The notes below the pieces were generated by a model. It had not been told where the DNA came from, did no database searches, and saw nothing but the letters and a program-made list of their open reading frames with translations. From Didymella arachidicola (Eukaryota > Ascomycota > Dothideomycetes > Pleosporales > Didymellaceae), in NCBI GenBank assembly GCA_016630955.3, contig CM049994.1, forward strand, positions 1,674,001-1,738,000: a DNA stretch of 64,000 nucleotides. Direction: 5' to 3'. Both the position numbers and the translations under genes were made by a program. The first letter of the stretch is position 1, and the number at the start of each line of letters is the position of its first letter. Positions 10,726 through 20,529 of the stretch are shown here, piece after piece.

Positions 10726-12574
10726 ACGTAAAGCACCAGCGAGCCGGCCACCCCAACGAACCGGCCACTTTTTCTTGGCACTACGAACACCACGTACAAC
10801 ACAAGCAATTACTCACTCCCCTCTAGTGTACCTGCGTACGATGCACTTGCATTAGATGCAGAATCTTCTTCTGCATCTTTCTAGCACGTACGCGCGTTCT
10901 ACCCAGTCTTCCCACAGTTGCCACAGTGCCGTTGACCTGGTTAGGCTCTTTCATGACCACTCCCAACACGCGCTCTTTTTGACACCGTACGAGCTGCAGC
11001 TGCGCTTTCAGCTATAGAGGCTGCCGCTTCAACATACTCTATTATACCACCATGCTGAATTTGCTTTCTTTTCCAGGTTTTGCGCTTAGTTATCTCTGCT
11101 AATTGCTCTTCAAGCTCTCGTACACGAGCCTTAATAAGCGCATTTTCATGCAGCATCTCTTCAGCGCCTTTGACAAGCTTTGGGAATCCTTCCTAAGCAG
11201 AGGTTGGTGACTGTACGCAGCGCTCGCTTACAAGCTTTGATTGGGACCCAAACTCGTACGTATTGCTTAGGGTTCTAGACTGCTATAGTGTTTCTAGTAG
11301 AGGTAGTGGTGGTAGGGTGTGTATTTAAACGTTAAGTCGATCTATAACACGTTGTGCGTTAATAGGCACAAGTCCTGAAGCCTTAAAGGCCTTCTTGCAG
11401 TTCTTGTACGTAAACACGTTAAAAAACGCGTCTCTAAAGGCTAGAAGGAAGCCTTCTTTATTAATGTGGAATACGCGTTTAGACGCTAAGGCTCGTACGC
11501 GTTAAGAGTACTTCAGTTTCAACGGTGAGAAACACACCACATTAAGTGGCTGGAGGATGTGCAACGAGTAAGCAGGCATACAAAGGGTAAGGATCCTGTT
11601 TTCTAGGCAGTAGTCCTTAGAATTCTGGTTAAGGTGGCTTTTATGGCCGTCCAAAATAAGTAGCCTGTACGAGCCCTTCTAACGCGCCTTTGTATGCTGG
11701 TTAAAGTGCTTCAACCACTCTAGGCCGAGCTGATTGTTTGTCTATCCGTTCCTAGAGACAAAGAGCTTCCAGTCGTACAGTATGTTGGTCTCCTTATACT
11801 AGGCAGAGATGTGTATGCGCCCTTTGTAGATAATAAAGGGTGGGATAGCATACCTAGCAGCACAGATCCTCTAGATGGCTGTAACCCACTCCCGATCACC
11901 TGGCTGGACAAGGTTTGGTCTCGTACGTCTCTCTGAACCTGTGACAACCTTTATTTAGCCAATAATTCCTATATAGAAGCTAGTCTTATTAAAGTTGTAG
12001 ATGTTATTATCTAGGACCCTATACTTATCTTTTGTGTCCTGTACGAGCTTAAACCAGGCGCTAATAACTCCTAAATCCTCCTAGAGTATTCTCTAGCGAT
12101 CCTTAGCTCGATTGAAGGCCATTTTTAGCTTCTCTGTACGCCGGACGAATCGCTCTGCCCAGTTCTTGCCAACAGGTGTCCCACCACGTACAGCCAGAAG
12201 TTTATCTGCAATATCTACCACCTTAGAGAGCCTGGGGGCAAATCCGCGCGAGTTGAGCTCGAGTATGTATCGTACGATCGTCTGCTCTTCTGCTATAGAG
12301 AGTTTCTGATTGTTTGGTGGTGCTTCGCGTCGAAATTTGATTTGATGGAGCCGATCAGAGAGCCGTTGATGTCGTACGTTGTAAGCTGCAGCAGCGCGTC
12401 GCACGCTCTGAAATTGTCCTGCAGTGTACGCCTGAAGAGCAAGAGCAATTCTGCCTTCTTGAAAAGTTAATTCTTGCGTTCGTTGTTGTTGCATGTTGTG
12501 TTGTACGTAAAAGTTATCGTGCCAAGAGAAAGTGGCCGGCTCGTTGGGGTGGCCGGCTCGCTGGTGCTTTACGT
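10726..12574 (-). mobile_element. Fot1/pogo-like transposon (element B)
   Basis: The ends begin ACGTAAAGCAC with TA at 10724-10725 and 12575-12576. Each TIR has CAGCGAGCCGG and CAACGAACCGG-type motifs 17 bp apart. The element is 1849 bp, with the transposase on the minus strand. It is related to element 1 (4333-6181) and is inserted in an older copy of its own type. Confidence 0.88.
10810..12494 (-). pseudogene. Fot1-like transposase, moderately degraded
   Basis: The start is ATG 12494 (MQQQRTQELTFQEGRIALALQAYTAG). The first 133 residues are open and cover the HTH region, ending VRRTEKLKMAFNRAKDR at a TAG. Downstream, the DDE core is broken by stops. The segment 11156-10941 is open (MLHENALIKARVRELEEQLAEITKRKTWKRKQIQ), a coiled-coil and basic stretch that precedes the C-terminal knuckle. 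That knuckle reads CGNCGKTG-stop-NARTC near 10925-10885. Stops fit RIP. Confidence 0.82.
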
Positions 12575-12712
12575 TAGTTACTATAGTGCTATTAACCTAG
12601 TTATACTTTTTTATAACTACTCCTAACATACACTCTTTTTAATACTATATAAACTATAGCTATACTTTCAGCTATAGAGGCTGCTACTTTACTATACACT
12701 ATTATACTACTA

Positions 12713-14577
12713 ACGTACCTCACGGGTAAGTGGGCCACCCTGTCTAGTGGGCCACTTTTGCCAAGACCACACCAAACTTCACATTAAATTGTAGTATAGT
12801 AACAGCACCTCGCGTATGGGGGTTCTGAGGAAGACGTCCTGGCAAGGTCCATGGTAGATAAGTGTTATTTACACGTTCGCGCGTTGTGCCCTGTCTCTCC
12901 GCACGTTCCACACCGTCGTTGGGATAGTTCACCTCCTTCAGCGCGCATCCTCTTCTTTGGCTTCTTACCATCACCACGCACGCCAAACTCCTTTAGAGCA
13001 GTTAAACGCTGTGCCTCTTCAACTGTTATGCTCCCTCCTGTTTGAATTCGCTTCCTTTTATGTGATTTGCGCTCTGTTGCAGCTGCTAGAGCCTCTCGAA
13101 GCTCATCACGTTCCTTTCTCATCAACGCAAGCTGGTGCGCTACCTTTGCTCCCCCCTTTGCATAGTGCTCTAGCGCGCTATACACTGAATTTGGTGAGCT
13201 GCCCTGCTGCCTCTTATACTTGTCTCGAATTAGAGTTGATTGCGACTGAAATTCAAGCAGGTTTTTGGGGGTTTGGGACTGCCAGGGCTCGTTGTTGGTA
13301 GGTAGTTGGGGTGATGGAGTCCGCAGCCTCACATTGAGGGTTGATATGACCCGTTCTGGGTCAAAGGGGACCAATCCAGCGCCTCGGAACCCTCCCTGGA
13401 TGTTGCTAGGGGTGATAGTCGCGTTATATGCTGCTCTTAAGCATACTAGGAACGACTGCTTGTCTATGTGGTTGATCCGGTTGCGCGAGAGCTTGTTGAC
13501 CTGATGCCCGTACTCCCGCTTCAAAGGGGCAAAACAACCCACATCAAGCGGCTGCAAGAGGTGCGATGAGTGCGCAGGCATTGTAAGAGTTACAATCTTG
13601 TTCTCTTTGCAGTATTGGGTGAATGCTGCGGCCTGGTGGCTCTCATGGCCGTCTATAAGTAGCAAACGGTGGGTCCCATAGGTACGCTCCTTAGTATGCC
13701 TGTTAAAGTGCTTCAACCAGTCAAGACCAAGCTCGTTGTTGGTCCAGCCGTTCTCAGAGACCCCAATTACCCAGTACTGGGGCAGATCTTTGTCCTTAGA
13801 CCAGTTGGTGGTGTGGGTTTTGGCTTTAAGGATAATAAAGGGTGGAATAGCCCACCCTGCAGCATTTACGCCTAAGATTAACGTAGCCCACTCCTTATTG
13901 CCTGGCTGTATCTGCTTTGCTCGTCCTCGGTTCTCTACGTCTGCAACCACTGCTCTAGGGGTAATCTGACCCATTGCAAAGCCAGTCTCGTCAAAGTTGT
14001 ACGTGTCTTCGTCCACAATGCCGTACTTAGCTTTGACATTAGCTACTAGGCTGAACCAGCCCTGTATTATCTCAGGATCCTCGCAGAGGGCTCTCTTGTA
14101 GTCATACTTGCGACTAAACTTTACTTTTAGCCTTGGTTGACGCTTTACAAACGTACTGGGCCAATTTCGGCCAACAGGGGCCATTCCACGCTCTTGTCGC
14201 AGCAAATTGGCCATATCAGCCACATCTGACAAGCGAGGGGGTTCTCCTCGCTGTATAAGGTAAAGAACGTGATCAACAATCGCCTCCTCTGCGTGCTCAT
14301 CCAGATACCGTCGGCTAGGCATAGAATCAACTCTTGAGGGCTGTCCAGCGCGTCGTTGGGCTAGTGTAGTTCGGGGCACGTTGAAGATAGCTGCAACGCG
14401 TCGCAGGGAGAGATTCGCATCCTGTTTGATAGCTTGAAGTGCAAGCTGTATCCGAGCTTCTTTTAACGCGTCTGATTGACCTTGTTGTTGAGGCATTAGT
14501 GTAGGGAGAGAGTTTTGGTGTGGTCTTGGCAAAAGTGGCCCACTAGACAGGGTGGCCCACTTACCCGTGAGGTACGT
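12713..14577 (-). mobile_element. Fot1/pogo-like transposon, apparently intact (element C)
   Basis: The ends start ACGTACCTCACGGG, appear perfectly inverted over about 58 bp, and are flanked by TA at 12711-12712 and 14578-14579. Two AGTGGGCCAC motifs sit 17 bp apart in each end. The length is 1865 bp. With full TIRs and an open transposase this copy is a candidate for current mobility. Confidence 0.93.
12865..14496 (-). CDS. Fot1/pogo-like DDE transposase with C-terminal CCHC knuckle
   Basis: The 543-residue protein starts at ATG 14496 (MPQQQGQSDALKEARIQ). An upstream in-frame TTG in the TIR is not used here as a start. Residues 10-150 form the helix-turn-helix/CENP-B-like DNA-binding part (RRYLDEHAEEAIVDHVLYLI, NWPSTFVKRQPRLKVKFSRKYDYKRA). 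The DDE_1 core has D169 (NFDETGF), D282 (LIDGHESH) and D318 (QPLDVGCF), a DD35D triad as in Fot1/Pot2. A coiled-coil and basic tract (ERKSHKRKRIQ) leads to a knuckle CGTCGETGHNARTC at the very end. It would cut and paste the element at TA. No stop or frameshift is seen. Confidence 0.93.
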   Translation of the reverse strand: MPQQQGQSDALKEARIQLALQAIKQDANLSLRRVAAIFNVPRTTLAQRRAGQPSRVDSMPSRRYLDEHAEEAIVDHVLYLIQRGEPPRLSDVADMANLLRQERGMAPVGRNWPSTFVKRQPRLKVKFSRKYDYKRALCEDPEIIQGWFSLVANVKAKYGIVDEDTYNFDETGFAMGQITPRAVVADVENRGRAKQIQPGNKEWATLILGVNAAGWAIPPFIILKAKTHTTNWSKDKDLPQYWVIGVSENGWTNNELGLDWLKHFNRHTKERTYGTHRLLLIDGHESHQAAAFTQYCKENKIVTLTMPAHSSHLLQPLDVGCFAPLKREYGHQVNKLSRNRINHIDKQSFLVCLRAAYNATITPSNIQGGFRGAGLVPFDPERVISTLNVRLRTPSPQLPTNNEPWQSQTPKNLLEFQSQSTLIRDKYKRQQGSSPNSVYSALEHYAKGGAKVAHQLALMRKERDELREALAAATERKSHKRKRIQTGGSITVEEAQRLTALKEFGVRGDGKKPKKRMRAEGGELSQRRCGTCGETGHNARTCK

Positions 14578-14895
14578 TATACTAGATCTAGTTTCTTTTC
14601 TAGGTTTTATACTTAGTAAGTACTACTACCTACTCTTTAAGCTTATAGATATAAGCTACTTATATAATATTCTTATATAGTATAAGCTTACTACCTTTTT
14701 TAAGCTATATAAACCTTTCTCTTACTACTTTAAGTAGTTATATAATAGCTTACCTTATAAGCCTTACCTATAATCTAAATTTATATAAATTACTTAGTAT
14801 TTAGAATTACTATAGTATTTCTAGTAGAGGTACTAGTAGTAGCGTACGAATCTAAATATCTAAGTAATCTAAGATATACTATATATTAATAGGTA

Positions 14896-16572
14896 ACGTA
14901 AGTGTATAGCGAGTTGGCTAGCTAGGCAAGTCGGCTACTCTAACAACCTATTAGGCCTACTAACCTTTAAACTATAATAGATTAACTACCCGACCTTAAA
15001 TCGCTCTTAAAAGAAGATAGAATTAAGCTTACACTTTAAGCAATTAAGAAACCTTAAGAACTTAGCGTGTAACACGCTGCTATTGCCGATAATGTGCTAA
15101 GATTAACACTTTAAGACTAACGCGCTAGGAAGCAGTCAACACGCAATACCTAGCCTAAATTATCAGCGCTTAATAAGACAGAAGAGAGAACGCTTGTGCA
15201 GCATATCCAGAACCTTAATCAGCAAGGCAGAACCCCAACGCTCCATTGCGTTGAAGATATAGCTGATTAACTGCGCGCTACACGCGACGCGAAACCTGTT
15301 GGCCCTTGATGGGCGTCAAACTTTGTTAAACGCGAACCTAAACTCTAATCGCGTATAACTTGACAGAGGGATCGCCAGAGGGTCTTCTACAGCGACCAAG
15401 GGGTCATTAGGCCCTGGTTTGACCTAGTGCGGAACGTTAAGGCCAAGTATGGCATTCTAGACAACAATACCTACAACTTTAACAAGACTGGCTTCACTAT
15501 AGGCATCGGAAATCGCGTTCAAGTAGTCACTGCATCAGAAAGACGGTCTGAGCCCATTGGGGTCCAGCAGGGAGATCGTGAGTGGGTGACTCTGATCGCT
15601 GCAATCAACGCGATGGGCTGGGCAATCGCACCCTATCTCATCTTTAAAGCAAAGAACCACGACATGTCCTAGTACCCCAATTTAAAGCCCTAATAGCGCA
15701 TTAGGGTTAGTAACAACAGCTAGACTATAAATAATATTAGAGTAGCCTAGTTAAGGCACTTTGTTAAGCAGATTAAGGGCCGGAGAGTAGGTAGCCACGT
15801 GCTGCTAATACTTGATGGCTACGAGAGCCACAAGTCACTTGCCTTCCAAAAAATCTGCGAGGAGAACAAGATAATTACCCTGTGTATGCCTCCACACTCA
15901 TCTCACATCCTGCAGCCACTTAACGTAGGTTGTTTTGCCCCATTAAAGCGGGCGTACAGCAAGGAGATCAGAGTCTTAGCGCTGGACCATATTGGCCGGA
16001 TTGACAAGAAGGCCTTTATTGCGACCTTAAGTAAGGTGTTTAACAAGGCATTCTTAAAGGCAAACATCCTCTTAAGCTTCAAATCAACTGGCTTAGTGCC
16101 TAATAATCCATTAGTGGTGCTATCGAAGCTTAATGTGAAGCGTCGCACGCCAACACCGCCTCTCTTAGGAGAGCCCCAATGGAACCCTAAGACACCTACC
16201 ACTGCCAACGAGATAGAGGCTCAATCAACGTTGCTTCGCGATCGCATTTAAAGGCACCAAGGATCATCACCAACTCTGATGGTGGAGATCGTTAATTAGC
16301 TGCAGAGAGGCACTGCAATGCTGCTGCATAGGCAGACGTTATTAGCAGCCCGAGTGCTGCAGCTTGAAGCGTCAAACAAGGCTGCTTCTGAGCGCAAATC
16401 GCGCAAAAGGAAGCGAATTCAGAAGGGTGGAGACCTGTCAAAGGAAGAGGCAGAGGATTTGATTGCCTAATACGACGTTGGGGCGCAGGTTGAGGGGGAG
16501 ACTCGTGAGAGTAGTGCTCGAACAGGTGCAGGTAAGAGGGGCAAAAGGCATTGTAAGCGCTGCGGAGAGACA
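14896..16572 (+). mobile_element. Fot1/pogo-like transposon, 3' end lost (element D)
   Basis: The left end begins ACGTAAGTGTATAGC beside TA at 14894-14895, with GAGTTGGCTA and AAGTCGGCTA motifs 17 bp apart. The element runs to 16572, where its zinc-knuckle coding sequence (HCKRCGET) meets the middle of an oppositely oriented transposon. The right TIR is missing. Confidence 0.82.
15010..16572 (+). pseudogene. Fot1-like transposase, degraded and 3'-truncated
   Basis: A single frame with scattered stops can be followed from about 15010. Two open parts lie in that frame. 15427-15672 covers AKYGILDNNTYNFNKTGF, where the catalytic Asp of NFDET has become Asn, consistent with RIP. 15799-16251 contains LILDGYESHKS, MPPHSSHILQPLNVGCFAPL (the third Asp is also Asn) and LSKLNVKRRTPTPP. 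The C-terminal basic tract ERKSRKRKRIQ is present. The CCHC is cut after CKRCGET. Confidence 0.83.
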
Positions 16573-17474
16573 AAGATCATCAGGAGAATCTTGTTGTTGT
16601 CGCAGTAGGTGATGAATTCTCTCGTTACATGGCTGCCGTGGCCGTCAATAATAAGCAACCTCCACTTTCTTCTGTTCTTAGGCTTAGTATAGCGATCGAA
16701 CACTTGCTCAAGCCCGGTCAATCCAAGGTCGTTGTTCGTCCAGCCATTAGGTGATGTAGTGAAGTGGACAGAATGCTGGTTTAGGTCTATTTCATGGACC
16801 CAGCTTGCCTGTACAGCTCTTCCAGTTGCGGCGTAGATGATGCCTGGCGGAAGAGCTGTACCATCGGCAGATATGCAAGCCAGAAGCGTCACCCACTCAC
16901 GATTGCCATCGTGGAGTGACTGCCTGTACTGCTTCTTGCTGTAGAGTGTCTTATCAAAGATCCTTTTAGACCTTCCCGTCACCCTAATGGCAAAGCCCTT
17001 CTCATCCATATTGTATGTTTGCTTAGGCTCCAGCTTATACTCCGCCATTTTATTGTGCAGAAGCTTAAATTATAAGCGGTACTTGTCACCAGAATCAGCC
17101 TTGTGGCGGCTGCACTCCATAGGGGTTGTCCAGGCTGAAAGAAGCGTATCTTTGTTGCGGCTGAGGAAGCGGGTAACCCAGCTATCGCCAGGCTCTTTTC
17201 CAAGTATTGGGGTTGCAAAATTCTTAATCATTTGCCTTGTAGGCATAAGGTGTCGTTCTGTGAGTCCTCTGATATACTGCACAAGTTCTGCCTCGTCACG
17301 TGGATGCATGGCGCGCCGATTGAGTCCCTCGTCGGCTCGCGACGCATGAACGCCCTGATCTCTTCGCGACAGTGTAGAGCGCCACACCTTGTGTTTTTCG
17401 GCCAGCTTCGTGTACGAAGTATTCTTGTCTGAACCTGCTGCGTCTAAATCTGCAAGGGCAGCTTCAACTGACAT
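16573..17474 (-). pseudogene. Pogo-like transposase, N-terminal two thirds
   Basis: The start is ATG 17474 (MSVEAALADLDAAGSDKNTSYTKL). The HTH part runs through GDSWVTRFLSRNKDTLLSAWTTPMECSRHKADSGDKYRL to a stop near 17070. The same frame reopens at KMAEYKLEPKQTYNMDEKGFAI (first catalytic Asp), GNREWVTLLACISADGTALPPG and LLIIDGHGSHVTREFITYCDNNKILLMIF, where the homology ends at the junction with element D. The third catalytic residue and the C-terminus are absent. Confidence 0.85.
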
Positions 17475-17579
17475 GGTGGCGTTGAGTTATGGGGGCTGCA
17501 GAATGAAGATGGTATTTTGGTGCAGTGCGCGTTGACTGAACACGCGCGTTGAGTGCACGGACACGGTATGCACTTACGT
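16573..17579 (-). mobile_element. Pogo-like transposon, 3' half deleted (element E)
   Basis: The right end (inverted) begins ACGTAAGTGCATACCGTG next to TA at 17580-17581. It has TCAACGCGCG and TCAACGCGCA motifs 17 bp apart. The minus-strand transposase starts at 17474 and ends abruptly at 16573 against element D. It belongs to the same family as the pair at 28883-33115. Confidence 0.82.
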
Positions 17580-17689
17580 TATATAAAAGAAATAAATAGC
17601 AAGTACTTTCTATTCTTATTTTATACTAATCTTGCATAGTAAGTTGATTGGTAGCTAAATAATACTCTAAAATCGTTGCAGCTGTAACA

Positions 17690-19120
17690 ACTAGCCGGGA
17701 AGACCTTACTAATTTGATGCCTAGAGTACGGACCGCTCATTCGTTTCGCTCCCAACAAAGTAAGCGCCAGTGATCCAAAAGACATCGCAACCATCTATTC
17801 TATACAGAAGCCATTAGAGAAGACGGATTGGTATTTGGCTTATCGACCCGTTGCTCTTGGAGGCATCGATGCCTTCACAGATGATAGCTAACGGCACCAT
17901 CACGCAACAAGAAAGGTGGTGGGCCTAGCTTACACGTTAACCAGTATGCTCAAGAATGAAGGGGCCTTAGACAATGTTGTCGATGCGTTCATGCAGAAAC
18001 TTGAAGAGTTTGCTGATCGCATGATTGCTTTCGACTTCGGAGAATGGCTTGAGATGTAAGTAACGGTGGTCCTGGGCCCTGCACAACGTTTGATAGCATC
18101 ATGGAAGTTCGAGGCTGTCAGAGTGGTCAGAGATTAGTCTTCGCGACCGGAGTATTTCTACTGACTACTATGGGTTCTTTTTGGACGGCATCGCAACGGT
18201 CTTCTTTGGCAAACAGTTTGGCTTCCTCTTAGACAGCGTTGACTGTGGAGGTCACATCAACGCAGTGCACACTACAATGCCGCTTAACCCAGTCATTTCG
18301 ATGGCCCCTCTTTGGGTTCGCCTTATTATCCTTTATTGTGGAATAGCGATCCCAAAGGTCTTCAAGGCCATTATGGCGGCAGATGGCATTCGCAAAACGG
18401 CTGTCCGCGAGACTGAGATCGCCCAAGCTCGGACCCAGGGCACGACCGCAAAACGAAACGATATTCTATCGCAGATTCTGTCGATCAGGAATGCCAATCC
18501 AGGTAGTCTCACGATCAATGATGTTCACGTTGAGATGTGGGGTGCAGTGTCAAAAGGGACCCGAACCTCAACCGCGTCCGCAGCTGACGCCTGTGCAGTA
18601 TTGCAGGATCCGAGGTACCTCCGGTGCGCTTTCGTGCCATCTCTTATTACCTCATGAAATCGCCAAGTTCCTCCAAAAAGCTGGTTGACGGGATTGATGC
18701 TGCTTTTCCGGATGGGTCATTGATGCATCCAATCCAGTATAACCATGCGGTCAAGCTTGCCTATTTCAGGGCTGTCATCCAAGATTCGCTGCATATCTTC
18801 CCACCTTCTGCGGTACCGATGCCGCGCTATGCTCCAGTCGCTGGGCTGGAGATCGCAGGATAATACCTTAAGCCCGGCACCAAGGTTCAACATCTGGTAC
18901 GGTTATAGATCGATTATCACTGAAAAACACTAGGTTGGGATGAATGCCATGGTAGTACAGTTTGACAAGCAAGTTTTCGGCGAAGACGCGCACGAGTTCA
19001 GACCTGAGAGGTGACTTGAGAGCGAGGATAGGTACCACGCCATGAACAAAGCGACGCTGGTGTTTGGCTTAGGTACAAGGACATGTATACGAAAATATGT
19101 AAGTAATCGCGCTATCACGA
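17690..19120 (+). pseudogene. Cytochrome P450 pseudogene
   Basis: P450 pieces occur in order on the plus strand with frameshifts and stops. The N-terminal substrate region reads YGPLIRFAPNKVSASDPKDI at about 17717-17780. A helix-I-like VEMWGAVSKGTRTS lies near 18530-18570, where a functional enzyme would read AGxDTT. The PxxPRYAPxxGLEIAG segment is near 18820-18862. A degraded FRPERW-like segment follows, and a remnant of the heme-binding FGxGxRxCxGK loop (FGLGTRTCIRKY) lies near 19063-19098, with its Cys present. The pattern resembles the benzoate-hydroxylase/pisatin-demethylase-like P450s of ascomycetes. Introns may account for some frame changes, but the in-frame stops argue that the gene is dead. 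Confidence 0.75.
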
Positions 19121-19422
19121 GTGGGCTCAGTCCATGCTAAGTCCTCATAACAGCTTTCCAACGCGGAGATTTCCAAAGTGGTACCGGAGATCGCCCGGCA
19201 GTTTACAGTCAGGATGGCTCATGACCAGCCTTGGACGACCCGTAATAGCACCTGCATCATGCAAAGTAATGTCATTTGTAAGTTGGAGCGAAGGGTCAAG
19301 GAGTGACATCTCAACCAGAAGCTATGATCAAGTGTTCTCGGGCCGCATAGAAGACAAGAATGCTATGACATCAACTTCATTACAGCAGCTCCAGACTGCA
19401 TTGGGTATACACTATCTAACAT

Positions 19423-20478
19423 CTAGTTCTTAAGAACGTACCTGTACCTAGGCAGGCCCTTTTCGAAATCAACAATAACCTGGTTAGCCTCGCTCATAGG
19501 CCTAACCTGGACCCAGGCCTGAAGGTTGGTTTTCTTGGCCAGCTCAAGCATGTCGCGGATGTGCTGCCTGGTACCGATCAAAGAACCAGCGATCTTAAGG
19601 TTCTTGAAGATGAGACCCATGGGGCTGAAGCTGGGAAGAGGGTCATCGGGGGCACCGAGCTGGACAAATGTGCCGTTGACGTCCAGGAGGTTGAGGTACT
19701 GGTCAAGAGGGAAGCCGCCGGAGATGGTGGAAATGATGAGGTCGAGACCATTTGCGTTCTTGGTGAACCACTCGGGGTCCTCACCGGTAGCAATAAAGCG
19801 GTCCGCGCCGAGCTTGAGGGCATCTTCTCTCTTTGAAGAGGAACGGGAGATGGCGACGACCTCGTCGGCACCAAGAGCCTTGGCGAAGAGAAGGGCGAAA
19901 TGACCAAGGCCACCAACACCAACTACACCGACACGCTTGCCGGGACCAGCGCCGTAGGAGACGAGAGGGTTGTAGACGGTGACACCGCCGCACATGAGGG
20001 GAGCGGCGAACTCAGAAGGGAGACCCTCAGGAATGGGAATGGCAAAAGCAGCAGGTCCACGCCATGCCTTAGCGTAGCCACCGTACGACTTGTCGCCGTT
20101 GAGGTGCTTGCCGTTGTAGGTCATGGTGAACTTGTTGCAGTTGGACTCCTGCTTCATCTTGCAAGGGCGGCATCCCTCGCAGCACTCAGACTGGGCACCA
20201 ACGCCGACGCGGTCACCGACCTTGAGGTCCTTAACATCCTTTCCAACCTTTGTGACGTGACCGATGATCTCGTGACCGACAACGAGAGGGTAGTCTGAGG
20301 GGCCCCAGCCCGAGCGCAGGGTGTGAATGTCGGACCCGCAGACACCGCAGTGGGAGATCTCCATCTCAATGTCTGTCTCTTCAAAGCTCTTGGGCTCAAA
20401 GTTGCCCCACTTCATGTTGCCGTCGGCGGCAGAGGGATCGTGGGCGACCCAGCCGTTGAAATCAGAAGAAGAAGACAT
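19423..20478 (-). CDS. Zinc-dependent alcohol dehydrogenase (NADP-dependent ADH6/cinnamyl-ADH type)
   Basis: The 351-residue protein is read from ATG 20478 (MSSSSDFNGWVAHDP). An upstream in-frame ATG 17 codons earlier gives an Asn/His-rich lead that looks like leader DNA. It is a medium-chain dehydrogenase. Catalytic zinc ligands are in HCGVCGSD (Cys44) and GHEIIGHV (His69-Glu70). A structural-zinc Cys cluster is CCEGCRPCKMKQESNC. The nucleotide-binding GVVGVGGLGHFALLFAKALG is followed by ISRSSSKREDA, a pattern compatible with NADPH. It should interconvert aldehydes and alcohols in the cytosol, often detoxifying aromatic aldehydes. No intron is apparent. The length is normal for the family. 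Confidence 0.93.
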   Translation of the reverse strand: MSSSSDFNGWVAHDPSAADGNMKWGNFEPKSFEETDIEMEISHCGVCGSDIHTLRSGWGPSDYPLVVGHEIIGHVTKVGKDVKDLKVGDRVGVGAQSECCEGCRPCKMKQESNCNKFTMTYNGKHLNGDKSYGGYAKAWRGPAAFAIPIPEGLPSEFAAPLMCGGVTVYNPLVSYGAGPGKRVGVVGVGGLGHFALLFAKALGADEVVAISRSSSKREDALKLGADRFIATGEDPEWFTKNANGLDLIISTISGGFPLDQYLNLLDVNGTFVQLGAPDDPLPSFSPMGLIFKNLKIAGSLIGTRQHIRDMLELAKKTNLQAWVQVRPMSEANQVIVDFEKGLPRYRYVLKN

Positions 20479-20529
20479 GTTGTGATTGTGTGATGAGTTG
20501 GTATTCTGGAGGATCTTCTGGAGGGTCAA

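Larger units (their letters stand above)
10715..14893 (-). pseudogene. RIP-degraded Fot1-like transposon interrupted twice
   Basis: Three AT-rich pieces, 10715-10725, 12577-12712 and 14580-14893, match consecutive parts of the minus-strand element at 10726-12574 (its segment about 10907-11340). The first piece matches around the zinc-knuckle region and the last ends at TTAATAGG. They are one older copy split by insertions at TA. Further insertion at 14896 ends the recognisable match. Nearly every CpA has become TpA. No ORF survives. Confidence 0.7.

Noticed and set aside
14497..14532. Upstream in-frame TTG as start of the transposase at 12865-14496
   Set aside because: The 12 added codons (MPRPHQNSLPTL) lie in or beside the terminal inverted repeat, and relatives begin at the ATG just downstream.
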